A DNA stretch of 62,854 nt from Oscillospiraceae bacterium (GTDB lineage: Bacteria; Bacillota; Clostridia; Oscillospirales; Ruminococcaceae), in contig JAFZDX010000107.1 in assembly GCA_017560985.1 (NCBI GenBank), positions 1 through 62,854 on the forward strand, in the 5' to 3' direction. How positions within the stretch are numbered: position 1 is the stretch's first letter; each line of letters begins with the position of its first letter. This document shows, piece by piece, positions 54,568 through 62,854 of this stretch. Made by a program: the position numbers and the translations under genes. The notes under the pieces were generated by a model. It ran no database searches, had not been told where the DNA came from, and saw only the letters and a program-made list of their open reading frames with translations.

Positions 54568-55854
54568 ATGGAAATTATCAGAAATGAAAAAGTTGCTGAA
54601 AATACAGTTGAACTTGAATTCAAAGTATCAGCAGAAGAATTTGAAAAAGCACTGACAGCTGCTTTCAGAAAAGCAAACAAAGAAATCACAGTTCCTGGTT
54701 TCAGAAAAGGTAAAGCACCAAGAAACGTTGTAGAAAAAATGTTTGGTCAGGAAATCTTCTTCAACGATGCTATCGACGAAATCCTGCCACAGGCTTACGA
54801 AGATGCAGTTAAAGAAGCTGGTCTGGTAGTTGTTGCAAGACCAGAACTGGACATCCCAACATGCACAAGAGAAGATGGCTTTACAGTAAAAGCTACTCTG
54901 ACAACATACCCAGAAGTTAAACTTGGTCAGTACAAAGGCCTTAAAGTTGAAAAAACAGTTATTCCAGTATCTGATGAACTCATCGAAGCTGAACTGATGA
55001 ACCTGCAGGATAGAAATGCAAGACTTGTTTCTGTATCTGACAGAGCAGCACAGCTGGATGACACAGCTAACATCGACTTTGAAGGCTTTGCTGATGGCGT
55101 TGCTTTTGAAGGCGGTAAAGGCGAAGGCTTTGACCTCCTCCTTGGTTCAGGCCAGTTTATCCCAGGTTTTGAAGAACAGATCGTTGGCCACGTTGTAGGC
55201 GATGAATTCGATGTAGAAGTAACATTCCCAACAGAATACCACGCAGAAGATCTGGCTGGCAAACCAGCAGTTTTCAAAACAAAACTCAACGAAATCAAAG
55301 TTAAAGAACTGCCAGCAATCGATGACGAATTTGCTAAAGATGTAAGCGAATTTGACACACTGGAAGAACTGAAAGCTAACATCAAAGAAGTTAAAGGTGA
55401 AGAAGCTGACAGAGCTGCTGAACTGGATATGGAAAACAAACTGGTTTCACAGGTTGTTGAAGGTATGGAAGCAAATATTCCAGAAGCTATGTACGAAACA
55501 AGAGTTGACGACATGGTAAATGATTTTGCTAACAGACTGTCCCAGCAGGGTCTTTCTATCGAACTGTACCTGCAGTACACACAGATGGATATGGAAAGCT
55601 TCAGAAAAACATTCAGAGAACAGGCTGAAGAACAGGTAAAAATCCGCCTTGCTCTGGAAGCAGTAGTTAAAGCTGAAGGTATCACAGCTTCTGACGAAGA
55701 ATATGAAGAAGAACTGATGAAAGCTGCAACAGCTTACAACTTCCCACTGCCAGAACTGAGAAAAATGATCCCAGTTGAAGAAGTTAAACACGACCTTGCA
55801 GTTCAGAAGGCTATCGATTTCATCAAAACAAACGCTGAAATCACAAACGCATAA
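54568..55854 (+). CDS. tig: Trigger factor
   Basis: Trigger factor is the ribosome-bound chaperone. The 428-aa protein has the N-terminal ribosome-binding signature GFRKGKAPRNVVEKMFG, a central FKBP-type PPIase domain (DTANIDFEGFADG, LGSGQFIPGFEEQIVG) and a long helical C-terminal chaperone domain. AAGGAG precedes the ATG. It leads tig-clpP-clpX, a standard order. Codon use is extremely biased to CTG, CCA, ACA and AGA, with no TTA or TTG Leu codons noticed in the first half. Confidence 0.97.
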   Translation: MEIIRNEKVAENTVELEFKVSAEEFEKALTAAFRKANKEITVPGFRKGKAPRNVVEKMFGQEIFFNDAIDEILPQAYEDAVKEAGLVVVARPELDIPTCTREDGFTVKATLTTYPEVKLGQYKGLKVEKTVIPVSDELIEAELMNLQDRNARLVSVSDRAAQLDDTANIDFEGFADGVAFEGGKGEGFDLLLGSGQFIPGFEEQIVGHVVGDEFDVEVTFPTEYHAEDLAGKPAVFKTKLNEIKVKELPAIDDEFAKDVSEFDTLEELKANIKEVKGEEADRAAELDMENKLVSQVVEGMEANIPEAMYETRVDDMVNDFANRLSQQGLSIELYLQYTQMDMESFRKTFREQAEEQVKIRLALEAVVKAEGITASDEEYEEELMKAATAYNFPLPELRKMIPVEEVKHDLAVQKAIDFIKTNAEITNA

Positions 55855-55905
55855 TTATACTGTTATAGCCTAAACTAACTATTGATAGAAATTGGAGGTT
55901 ATTTT

Positions 55906-56487
55906 ATGGCATTAGTACCAGTAGTAGTTGAACAGACAAGCAGAGGAGAAAGATCTTACGATATTTTCTCCCGTCTGCTTAACGATAGAATTATAATGCT
56001 GTCTGATGAAGTAAACGATGCAACAGCAAGCCTTGTTGTTGCACAGTTGCTCTATCTTGAAGGACAGGACCCAGATAAAGATATTCATCTTTATATCAAC
56101 AGCCCAGGTGGTTCAATCACAGCAGGTATGGCTATTTACGATACAATGCAGTACATCAAATGCGATGTTTCTACTATCTGTATCGGTATGGCTGCATCTA
56201 TGGGTGCATTTCTGCTGGCAGCAGGTGCAAAAGGTAAACGCTATGCACTGCCAAACAGCGAAATTATGATTCACCAGCCACTTGGCGGCATGCAGGGTCA
56301 GGCTTCTGATATTAAAATTCATGCTGACAGAATTATAAAAATGAAAGAAAAACTTAATACAATTCTGGCTGAAAGAACAGGCCAGACACTGGAAAAAGTT
56401 ACTGCCGATACAGACCGTGACAACTTCCTGTCTGCACAGGAAGCCTGCGAATACGGCCTGATTGACAAAGTAATCGAACACAGATAA
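55906..56487 (+). CDS. clpP: ATP-dependent Clp protease proteolytic subunit
   Basis: ClpP forms the tetradecameric protease barrel. The 193-aa protein has the catalytic triad Ser98 (GMAASMG), His123 (MIHQPLGG) and Asp172. I chose the ATG at 55906 with TTGGAGGT upstream; an earlier TTG at 55882 would add eight residues. There is no visible promoter in the 51-nt gap after tig, so it is probably cotranscribed. ClpX, its unfoldase partner, follows after 9 nt. Confidence 0.97.
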   Translation: MALVPVVVEQTSRGERSYDIFSRLLNDRIIMLSDEVNDATASLVVAQLLYLEGQDPDKDIHLYINSPGGSITAGMAIYDTMQYIKCDVSTICIGMAASMGAFLLAAGAKGKRYALPNSEIMIHQPLGGMQGQASDIKIHADRIIKMKEKLNTILAERTGQTLEKVTADTDRDNFLSAQEACEYGLIDKVIEHR

Positions 56488-56496
56488 CGGAGAAAT

Positions 56497-57786
56497 ATGG
56501 CTAATAAAGATAAGGTTATTTCTTGTAGTTTTTGTGGTAAATCTTCCAATGAAGTAGAGCGTATTATCATTGGTCCTGGTGTAAATATCTGTAATGAATG
56601 TATTTCTTTGTGCTGTGACCTTCTGGAAGATGAAGGCCTTATGGAACCAAAAAAATCTTCCAAACCACAGAAAAGAAACAGCAGACAGGAAGATATAAAT
56701 ATTCTTTCTCCACTGCAGATTAAACAGGGCCTTGATAAATATGTTATCGGTCAGGATGACGCTAAAATTGCACTGAGTGTTGCTGTTTATAACCATTATA
56801 AGCGTATCCTCAGCGGCAATAAAATTGATGATGTAGAAATTCAGAAAAGTAATATTCTTCTTCTGGGTCCATCAGGTACAGGTAAAACCCTGCTTGCACA
56901 GACATTGGCAAAAATGCTGAATGTTCCTTTTGCAATCGCTGATGCTACAACTCTTACTGAAGCAGGCTACGTTGGTGAAGACGTTGAAAACATACTTTTA
57001 CGTCTTATCCAGGCTGCTGATTACAATATCGAGAAAGCACAGATTGGTATTATTTATGTTGATGAAATCGACAAAATTACCCGCAAAAGCGAAAACCCAT
57101 CAACTACACGTGATGTAGGTGGTGAAGGCGTACAGCAGGCCCTGCTGAAAATTCTTGAAGGTACAGTTGCTTCTGTTCCACCACAGGGTGGCAGAAAACA
57201 TCCTCACCAGGAATTTATACCTATCGACACAAAGAATATCCTGTTTATCTGTGGTGGTGCATTTGACGGTATTGAAAAACATATCGCTAAACGTACTTCC
57301 GTTGCAGGTACACTTGGTTTTGGCGGCACAGTCAAAACCAAACAGGAAGAAGATGTTTCCAAAGTTCTCAAACAGGTTGAACCAGATGACCTTGTAAAAT
57401 TCGGTCTTATTCCTGAAATTATCGGTCGTCTGCCGGTTGTTTCCGTTCTTTCTGCCCTTGATAAAGATGCTCTTATAAGAGTTCTGAAAGAACCTAAAAA
57501 CTCTCTTATCAAGCAGTATCAGGCTCTCTTCGGACTTGATAACGTAGAGCTGGAAATTACAGATGATGCTCTGGAAATGATTGCCGAAAAAGCTATCGAA
57601 AGAAAAAGTGGTGCCCGTGCACTGCGCTCAATTTTTGAAAATTGTCTTATGGATGCCATGTTCAAGGTACCTGACGACAATACAATAGAAAAGGTTATCC
57701 TGGATAAAAACGCAGTTAAAACAGGTGTTTGCCAGTATGTATATGGTCAGGCCCGTCAGCGTTACAGTGATAATTCATTCAACTAA
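56497..57786 (+). CDS. clpX: ATP-dependent Clp protease ATP-binding subunit ClpX
   Basis: ClpX unfolds substrates and feeds them to ClpP. The 429-aa protein has the N-terminal zinc-binding domain (C10, C13, C32, C35), Walker A GPSGTGKT (124-131), an intact Walker [10 protein letters not shown], the ClpP-docking loop LGFGG, and sensor-2 GARALRS. Length is normal. CGGAG precedes the ATG. It ends at a hairpin terminator. Confidence 0.97.
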   Translation: MANKDKVISCSFCGKSSNEVERIIIGPGVNICNECISLCCDLLEDEGLMEPKKSSKPQKRNSRQEDINILSPLQIKQGLDKYVIGQDDAKIALSVAVYNHYKRILSGNKIDDVEIQKSNILLLGPSGTGKTLLAQTLAKMLNVPFAIADATTLTEAGYVGEDVENILLRLIQAADYNIEKAQIGIIYVDEIDKITRKSENPSTTRDVGGEGVQQALLKILEGTVASVPPQGGRKHPHQEFIPIDTKNILFICGGAFDGIEKHIAKRTSVAGTLGFGGTVKTKQEEDVSKVLKQVEPDDLVKFGLIPEIIGRLPVVSVLSALDKDALIRVLKEPKNSLIKQYQALFGLDNVELEITDDALEMIAEKAIERKSGARALRSIFENCLMDAMFKVPDDNTIEKVILDKNAVKTGVCQYVYGQARQRYSDNSFN

Positions 57787-57790
57787 AATC

Positions 57791-57821
57791 AAGAGACGTC
57801 TTATGGCGTCTCTTTTTATTT
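57791..57821 (+). terminator. Rho-independent terminator after clpX
   Basis: AAGAGACG / CGTCTCTT form an 8-bp stem with an 8-nt loop, followed by TTTATTTTC. Confidence 0.85.
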
Positions 57822-57835
57822 TCAAATCAGGTCTA

Positions 57836-57864
57836 TTGAAAAAATATAATAAATTTGTTATAAT
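57836..57864 (+). promoter_or_regulatory. SigA-type promoter for lon-engB-methyltransferase-hslO
   Basis: TTGAAA (57836-57841) and TATAAT (57859-57864) are separated by 17 nt. No CIRCE or CtsR-type operator is seen near it. Confidence 0.7.
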
Positions 57865-57903
57865 ATAAATTCAAGTGTATCCAAATTATAATAGGAGGTA
57901 ATT

Positions 57904-60249
57904 ATGTCTGTTAAAGTAAAAGTAAAGACCGACAAAATAGGTGAATATATGCATTTGCCTGCAATCGCATTGCGTGGTCTTGTTATCTTTCCAAACAGCA
58001 TTGTTCATTTTGATGTGGGCAGGGAAAAATCTGTAAATGCCGTAAATGAAGCAATGGCAAACGACAGAATGATTTATCTTGTACCACAGGTAGATATGGA
58101 TGTAGAAGACCCTGGTAAAGCCGATGTGTATGACGTAGGTGTTGTTGCTGAAATCAAACAGGTGCTTAAATTACAGGATGGTCTGGTTAAGGTTATGGTA
58201 GATGCCAAATACCGCGCCAAAACAGTTGATATAGAACAGGATGCTAAATTTATCAGTGCGTTGACAAAACATTATCCTGTAAATAAAATTCGCTCTGGCA
58301 GAGAAAATGTAGCAGAAGCACTGATGCGTTCAATCAAAGAAATGTTTGAAGCTTATCTTACTGTTGCTCCAAAACTGTCAAAAGAAGTTATTTCAAAAAT
58401 TTTCCTTTCAGAAGAAGCAAACCAGCTTTGTGAAAACATCGCCGCAAACATTATGTTCAGGGTAGAAGATAAACTGGCTGTACTGACAGAATCTTCTCTT
58501 GAAAAAAGAATGAATTATGTACTCAAATTCCTTAAAAATGAATTTGAAGTTCTTAAAATTGAAGCTGATATCAAATCAAAAGTTCATGCTGAAATGGACA
58601 GAAGCCAGAAAGAATATTATCTGCGTCAACAGATGAAAACAATTTCTGAAGAACTTGATGAAGGCGAAGATACTGTAAAAGAAAGCGATGAATACAAACA
58701 AAAAATCATTGCTTTGGGATTGTCTGATGACAAAACAGATAAACTTATGAAAGAAGTTAACCGTCTTTCTAAAATGATGGGCTCTTCTCAGGAAGCTGCA
58801 GTTATCAGAACATATCTGGATACCTGTATTTCTTTGCCTTGGAATGTTTCCACAAAAGAACAGGCAAATGTAATCAAGGCTGAACAGATACTGAATAAAG
58901 GCCATTATGGCATGGAAAAGGTGAAAGAAAAAGTTCTTGAAATCCTTTCTGTGCGTCAGCTGAAAGAAGATGTAAAAGGTCAGATTATCTGTCTTGTTGG
59001 CCCTCCTGGTGTAGGTAAAACAAGTATTGCTTCTTCCATTGCTGAATGCCTTGGTCGCAATTTTGTCCGTGTATCACTGGGTGGTGTAAGGGACGAAAGC
59101 GAAATCAGAGGTCACAGAAGAACTTATGTAGGCGCAATGCCTGGTAAAATTGCAAATTCGCTGATTAACGCAAAATCAAACAATCCGGTTATTCTTCTTT
59201 ATGAAATAGATAAACTGGCAGGTGATTTCCGTGGTGATCCTGCTTCAGCATTGCTGGAAGTTCTGGACAGCGAACAGAACCACGCATTCAACGACCATTA
59301 CATAGATATGCCTATTGACCTTAGCAATGTGTTTTTCATTGCTACTGCCAATAATATGGGCACAATTCCTGCTCCACTGCTGGATAGAATGGATATAATT
59401 GAACTTTCTTCTTATACAAGGGAAGAAAAATTCAATATTGCAAAAAGACATCTTATTCCTAAACAGCTGGAAAAGAATGGTATGAAACCATATGTTAAGT
59501 TCAACGATGCTTCAATCTATGAAATCATCGATTGTTATACAAAAGAAGCAGGTGTTAGAACTCTGGAAAGAACTATTGTTGACCTGCTGAGAAAGTGCGC
59601 TAAAATAGTAGCATCCGGCAAATCCACAAAAGTTTCTCTTACCAAAAATAAAGTTACGGAACTTCTCGGCGCTGAAAAATTCAAGCCAAACAATCTTGAC
59701 CTGACTGATACAGTTGGTGTAGCAAACGGACTGGCCTGGACCAGTGTGGGCGGTGAAATGCTGCCAATAGAAGTTACTGTTATTCCAAATGGTAATGGCA
59801 GACTGGAACTTACAGGCAGTCTGGGGGATGTAATGAAGGAATCCTGTAAAATTGCTTTGAGCTATATTAAATCAAATGCAGAAAAATATGGCATCACAAC
59901 TGATTTTTCAAAGATTGATATTCATATTCACGCACCTGAAGGCGCTGTTCCAAAAGATGGTCCATCTGCCGGTATCACGCTTACAACAGCTTTGTTGTCA
60001 GTACTGACAAAAAGAAGTGTTAAAGGCGATGTTGCCATGACAGGTGAAGTGACACTGCAGGGCAGAGTACTGCCTATTGGCGGTCTTAAAGAAAAGGCAA
60101 TGGCTGCATACAGAGAAGGTATCAGAACAGTTATTATCCCTTATGATAACCAGCCAAACCTGCAGGATGTAGATGTTAAAGTTAAAGAACAGATTAAATT
60201 TGTGCCTGTAAAAACTATTGACCAGGCAATCAGTGTAAATCTTAATTAG
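57904..60249 (+). CDS. lon: ATP-dependent protease Lon, with Walker B Asp replaced by Tyr
   Basis: Lon is a hexameric AAA+ serine protease that degrades damaged and regulatory proteins. The 781-aa protein has an N-domain (LPAIALRGLVIFP), Walker A GPPGVGKT (366-373), sensor 1 IATANNMGTIP, the Arg-finger region LLDRMD, sensor 2 GVRTLERT, and the Ser-Lys dyad Ser688 (PKDGPSAG) and Lys731. Oddly, Walker B reads LLYEIDK (codon 433 TAT at 59200-59202) instead of LLDEIDK, so the Mg-binding Asp is missing while the catalytic Glu434 stays. TAGGAGG precedes the ATG. Confidence 0.95.
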   Translation: MSVKVKVKTDKIGEYMHLPAIALRGLVIFPNSIVHFDVGREKSVNAVNEAMANDRMIYLVPQVDMDVEDPGKADVYDVGVVAEIKQVLKLQDGLVKVMVDAKYRAKTVDIEQDAKFISALTKHYPVNKIRSGRENVAEALMRSIKEMFEAYLTVAPKLSKEVISKIFLSEEANQLCENIAANIMFRVEDKLAVLTESSLEKRMNYVLKFLKNEFEVLKIEADIKSKVHAEMDRSQKEYYLRQQMKTISEELDEGEDTVKESDEYKQKIIALGLSDDKTDKLMKEVNRLSKMMGSSQEAAVIRTYLDTCISLPWNVSTKEQANVIKAEQILNKGHYGMEKVKEKVLEILSVRQLKEDVKGQIICLVGPPGVGKTSIASSIAECLGRNFVRVSLGGVRDESEIRGHRRTYVGAMPGKIANSLINAKSNNPVILLYEIDKLAGDFRGDPASALLEVLDSEQNHAFNDHYIDMPIDLSNVFFIATANNMGTIPAPLLDRMDIIELSSYTREEKFNIAKRHLIPKQLEKNGMKPYVKFNDASIYEIIDCYTKEAGVRTLERTIVDLLRKCAKIVASGKSTKVSLTKNKVTELLGAEKFKPNNLDLTDTVGVANGLAWTSVGGEMLPIEVTVIPNGNGRLELTGSLGDVMKESCKIALSYIKSNAEKYGITTDFSKIDIHIHAPEGAVPKDGPSAGITLTTALLSVLTKRSVKGDVAMTGEVTLQGRVLPIGGLKEKAMAAYREGIRTVIIPYDNQPNLQDVDVKVKEQIKFVPVKTIDQAISVNLN

Positions 60250-60256
60250 GTGTAAA

Positions 60257-60841
60257 ATGATTATTAAAAAAGCAGATTTTTTTGCTGCTTTCGGTACAAA
60301 TAAACAGCTTCCGGCTTCAGTTAAACCGGAAGTTGTGTTTTCCGGTCGCAGTAATGTAGGCAAATCCAGCCTTATAAATAAACTTTGTAACAGAAAAAAC
60401 CTGGCCAGGGTTTCTGGTGAACCTGGTAAAACAGGTACAATCAACTTTTACACAGTCAACGATTTTTATATTGTTGACCTGCCTGGCTACGGTTTTGCAA
60501 AGGTAAGCGATAAAGAAAGACAGAGATGGGATAAACTTATCAACTCATACTTTGAAACCGGTCGTGGCATCAATCTTGTGGTACAGCTGATTGACTGTCG
60601 CAGAGAGCCATCAGATGACGACTATATGATGTTGGAGTACCTTTCCCATCATAAAATTCCTTTCATCATCGCACTTACAAAAGGCGACAAACTGAACAAA
60701 ACACAGCAAAATGCAGCTGTAGAACAGTTTAAAGAATATTGCCAGGGTTATAGCTGGTCCGAAATTATTCTTACAAGTGCGCCTAAAAACATCGGAATAG
60801 ATATTTTAAGCAGTACTATTGAAACTTTTCTGGGAGAATAA
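60257..60841 (+). CDS. engB: Ribosome biogenesis GTP-binding protein EngB/YsxC
   Basis: EngB (YihA/YsxC) is a GTPase needed for 50S assembly. The 194-aa protein has the P-loop GRSNVGKSS (30-38), the G3 motif DLPGYGFAKVS, and the G4-type TKGDK. Length is normal. It follows lon by 7 nt, the usual clpX-lon-engB order. Confidence 0.96.
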   Translation: MIIKKADFFAAFGTNKQLPASVKPEVVFSGRSNVGKSSLINKLCNRKNLARVSGEPGKTGTINFYTVNDFYIVDLPGYGFAKVSDKERQRWDKLINSYFETGRGINLVVQLIDCRREPSDDDYMMLEYLSHHKIPFIIALTKGDKLNKTQQNAAVEQFKEYCQGYSWSEIILTSAPKNIGIDILSSTIETFLGE

Positions 60842-60843
60842 TT

Positions 60844-61593
60844 ATGTCATACAAAGAATTCAGTTATTTTTATGATTATTTCAACTATAATGCTGATTAT
60901 GACAAACTGTTCAAAAATATAATTTCTCTGGCAAAACAGGGTGGTGTAACAAATGGCATTGTGTGCGACCTGGGCTGCGGCACAGGCGAACTGGCATTCC
61001 GTTTCAACAGTGCCGGTTTTGACGTAATTGCAGTTGATAATTCCGATGAAATGCTGGATGTTCTCTTTGACAAAAGAGATGAAATAGAAGCATACAATGT
61101 ACAGATACTGAAACAGGATATTACACAGCTGGATATGTTTGGTACTGTGGATCTGTTTACCTGTACATTTGATACAGTAAATCATCTTGAAGGTCAACGG
61201 GCTGTTCAGAAACTTTTCGACAGAGTTTCTCTTTTTATGGACCCTGATGGAGTATTTATATTTGATATGAATACACGGTACAAGCATATATATGTTCTTA
61301 AAAATGAAACTTTTGATTTTATAGATGAAGAGGCAGACTGCCATTGGCAGAATACTCTTTACGAAAGTGAAAATAGAACTAAAATTTCAATTACAATTAA
61401 TGATAAGCATGCCGGTGCCGTATACAGCGAAGAGTTTTTTGAGTATTATTACAGTCTTGATACTGTACTTTCAATGCTGGAAAAAGCTGGTCTTAAAGTT
61501 GTTAAACTGATAGATGGCGAATCATTTAAAGAAGTAAAAGAAAATACACAGCGATATATGTTTATGGTTAAAAAGGAGCATAATAATGGCTAA
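60844..61593 (+). CDS. Class I SAM-dependent methyltransferase (YqeM-like)
   Basis: This 249-aa protein has the SAM-binding motif CDLGCGTGEL (41-50), AVDNSDEML, the acidic DITQLDMFG and CTFDTVNHL, and a long C-terminal domain. It resembles small YqeM-type methyltransferases of unknown target. It starts 2 nt after engB with GGGAGAA upstream, and its end overlaps hslO by 8 nt, so it is translated as part of the lon operon. Confidence 0.85.
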   Translation: MSYKEFSYFYDYFNYNADYDKLFKNIISLAKQGGVTNGIVCDLGCGTGELAFRFNSAGFDVIAVDNSDEMLDVLFDKRDEIEAYNVQILKQDITQLDMFGTVDLFTCTFDTVNHLEGQRAVQKLFDRVSLFMDPDGVFIFDMNTRYKHIYVLKNETFDFIDEEADCHWQNTLYESENRTKISITINDKHAGAVYSEEFFEYYYSLDTVLSMLEKAGLKVVKLIDGESFKEVKENTQRYMFMVKKEHNNG

Positions 61594-62470
61594 AATTATT
61601 AGAGCGATATCTGATATGGGCGGTGTTGTTATCACAGTTATTGACTCAACAGATATTGTAAAAAGAATGGAAGAAATTCATCAGACATCTGCTGTTGTAA
61701 GTGCTGCACTGGGCAGATTTCTTACAGCATCACAGCTGATGGCTGCTAACCTGAAAAGTGTAAACGATTCCATTACACTTCGTATTAAAGCAGATGGCCC
61801 AATCGGTCTGCTTACTGTTGGATGTGATGGTCGTGGCAACTGTAAAGGTTATGTAGAAAACAATATTGTAGAACTTCCACTGCGTGCAGACGGTAAACTG
61901 GACGTTGGTGGCGCAGTTGGTAAAGACGGCTTTTTATATGTTGTAAAAGATATTGGTCTTAAAGAACCATATGTTGGCAGCATTCCACTGGAAAGTGGTG
62001 AAATTGCCGAAGATATTACAGCATACTATGCTTATTCAGAACAGATTCCTACTGTTTGTGCGCTGGGTGTACTGGTAAATCCTGACCTTTCTATTAAAAG
62101 AGCAGGTGGTTACCTGTTACAGTTGCTCCCAGGTGCAACAGATGAAGAAATTTCAATGCTGGAAAACAACATCAAGAATGTAAAAAGCATTACATCTTTC
62201 TTTGAAAGCAATAAAACTGTTTATGATGTAGTAGATACCATTCTGGATGGTTTCAATCCAAATGTTCTTGATGAAAGTGAAGTGCATTACCACTGTGACT
62301 GCAACCGTGACAGAGTAGAAAAAGCACTTATCAGTATTGGTATAAAAGATCTGGAAATGCTGCGTGATGAAGAAGAACAGATCGAAATGGGTTGTCAGTA
62401 CTGTGATGCCAAATACTATTTTACTAAAAAAGATTTGGATAGAATGATAAAAACACTTAAAAATAAATAG
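61586..62470 (+). CDS. hslO: Redox-regulated chaperone Hsp33
   Basis: Hsp33 is a holdase activated by disulfide formation under oxidative stress. The 294-aa protein has the C-terminal zinc-switch cysteines in the required CXC...CXXC arrangement (HCDCNRD and GCQYCDAKYYF). The N-terminal part shows SDMGGVVITVID and IKADGPIGLLTVGCDGRGNCKGYV. AAGGAG precedes the ATG. It is the last gene of the lon operon, which groups it with protein quality control. Confidence 0.96.
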   Translation: MAKIIRAISDMGGVVITVIDSTDIVKRMEEIHQTSAVVSAALGRFLTASQLMAANLKSVNDSITLRIKADGPIGLLTVGCDGRGNCKGYVENNIVELPLRADGKLDVGGAVGKDGFLYVVKDIGLKEPYVGSIPLESGEIAEDITAYYAYSEQIPTVCALGVLVNPDLSIKRAGGYLLQLLPGATDEEISMLENNIKNVKSITSFFESNKTVYDVVDTILDGFNPNVLDESEVHYHCDCNRDRVEKALISIGIKDLEMLRDEEEQIEMGCQYCDAKYYFTKKDLDRMIKTLKNK

Positions 62471-62497
62471 TAATTTATCATTTCACTTAATAATAAA

Positions 62498-62521
62498 TTT
62501 TTTTGAAAAAATTCAAAAAAA
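62498..62521 (+). repeat. A/T inverted repeat upstream of the tRNA promoter (possible UP element or weak terminator)
   Basis: TTTTTTTGAA (62498-62507) and TTCAAAAAAA (62512-62521) are separated by AAAA. The A and T tracts end just upstream of a consensus -35 and resemble an UP element. As RNA it would be a weak all-AU hairpin after hslO. Confidence 0.5.
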
Positions 62522-62535
62522 TAATTAAAAAAGTG

Positions 62536-62563
62536 TTGACAAAAGTAAAAATAGTGGTATAAT
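62536..62563 (+). promoter_or_regulatory. Strong SigA promoter for the tRNA cluster
   Basis: The perfect hexamers TTGACA (62536-62541) and TATAAT (62558-62563) are separated by 16 nt and preceded by A/T tracts. This is the strongest promoter in the window, as expected for stable RNA. Confidence 0.85.
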
Positions 62564-62585
62564 AAATAACGTTGCCGAGAGTTAT

Positions 62586-62661
62586 GGGAGCATAGCTCAG
62601 CTGGGAGAGCATCTGCCTTACAAGCAGAGGGTCACAGGTTCGAGCCCTGTTGTTCCCACCA
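62586..62661 (+). tRNA. tRNA-Val (anticodon UAC)
   Basis: A complete 73-nt cloverleaf plus encoded CCA. The acceptor GGGAGCA pairs with TGTTCCC, the D-arm is GCTCAGCTGGGAGAGC, the anticodon loop is CTTACAA (TAC) and the T-arm holds GGTTCGAGCCC. It reads GUA-family valine codons. The gene is bordered by an 11-bp complementary flank (62570-62580 with 62664-62674). Confidence 0.97.
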
Positions 62662-62679
62662 AATCTCGGTGACGAAAAT

Positions 62680-62755
62680 GCGGGTTTAGCTCATCTGGTA
62701 GAGCGCCACCTTGCCAAGGTGGAGGTAGCGAGTTCGAGCCTCGTAACCCGCTCCA
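62680..62755 (+). tRNA. tRNA-Gly (anticodon GCC)
   Basis: A complete cloverleaf with encoded CCA. The acceptor GCGGGTT pairs with AACCCGC, the anticodon loop is TTGCCAA (GCC), and the T-arm holds AGTTCGAGCCT. It lies 18 nt after the first tRNA-Val and is probably in the same transcript. Confidence 0.97.
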
Positions 62756-62757
62756 GC

Positions 62758-62773
62758 ATCCTTAGAAGAGGAT
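62758..62773 (+). other. Small intergenic hairpin between tRNA-Gly and tRNA-Val
   Basis: ATCCT (62758-62762) pairs with AGGAT (62769-62773) around TAGAAG. There is no T run, so it is not a terminator; it may be a processing mark in the tRNA precursor. Confidence 0.35.
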
Positions 62774-62780
62774 AATGTGT

Positions 62781-62854
62781 GGGAGCATAGCTCAGCTGGG
62801 AGAGCATCTGCCTTACAAGCAGAGGGTCACAGGTTCGAGCCCTGTTGTTCCCAC
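62781..62854 (+). tRNA. tRNA-Val (anticodon UAC), second copy, cut within CCA at window edge
   Basis: Identical over all 73 body bases to the copy at 62586, with anticodon TAC. Only the first C of CCA is inside the window. The tRNA array probably continues to the right. Confidence 0.95.

Overview
The window is a dense, housekeeping-rich chromosome segment of a low-GC, endospore-forming Firmicute, most likely an anaerobic member of the Clostridia. The evidence is a complete spoIIIAA-AH operon, a GerA-type germinant receptor operon, yunB, paired PolC and DnaE replicases, HPr kinase, WhiA, a tyrosyl T-box and strong GGAGG ribosome-binding sites. I see no phage, insertion sequence, CRISPR array or resistance island. 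I cannot name the genus from sequence alone.

Layout. 1-1631: a leaderless ABC-type substrate-binding protein (minus strand, runs off the left edge) facing an alpha/beta hydrolase. 1691-13550: pyrH-frr, a terminator, then uppS-cdsA-dxr-rseP-ispG-polC-sugar isomerase, and nrdR. 13547-17809: a minus-strand DUF421-DUF4363 pair divergent from a compact GerA/GerB/GerC operon. 17821-26047: hprK-glucokinase-murB-whiA-dnaE-pfkA, closed by a terminator. 26093-35013: yunB, ligA-gatCAB, adenine deaminase and a METTL25/TRM13-like methyltransferase. 35060-39545: spoIIIA. 39548-49820: asp23/yqhY-nusB-TsaD paralogue-xseA-xseB-ispA-DUF212-dxs-tlyA-nadK-argR-recN. 49817-51461: T-box and tyrS. 51460-53624: two radical SAM genes on the minus strand. 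53717-62470: metallophosphoesterase, tig-clpP-clpX, lon-engB-methyltransferase-hslO. 62498-62854: a strong stable-RNA promoter followed by tRNA-Val, tRNA-Gly and a second identical tRNA-Val cut at the right edge.

How the genes fit together. Isoprenoid and envelope supply is spread over two clusters: dxs, dxr and ispG (MEP pathway), ispA and uppS (prenyl chains), cdsA (phospholipids), murB (peptidoglycan) and a PAP2-like DUF212 protein. Replication and repair are covered by polC, dnaE, ligA, recN and xseAB. Protein quality control is covered by trigger factor, ClpP, ClpX, Lon and Hsp33. Translation is covered by frr, gatCAB, tyrS, engB and the tRNAs. Carbon control sits in hprK-glk-pfkA. Sporulation and germination genes are richer in TTA and ATA codons than the highly expressed genes.

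Most notable points. (1) The lon reading frame has Tyr in place of the Walker B Asp (Y433-E434), while every other Lon motif is intact. (2) A two-gene radical SAM unit with no known pathway; the second enzyme has three C-terminal CxxC pairs and hydrophobic ends. (3) ArgR has Glu-Asn where the arginine-binding Asp-Asp is expected. (4) The TsaD paralogue occupies the position of folD. (5) The substrate-binding protein has no signal peptide. (6) tRNA-Val is enclosed by an 11-bp complementary flank. No single locus clearly shows a whole new system; the radical SAM pair is the best candidate.
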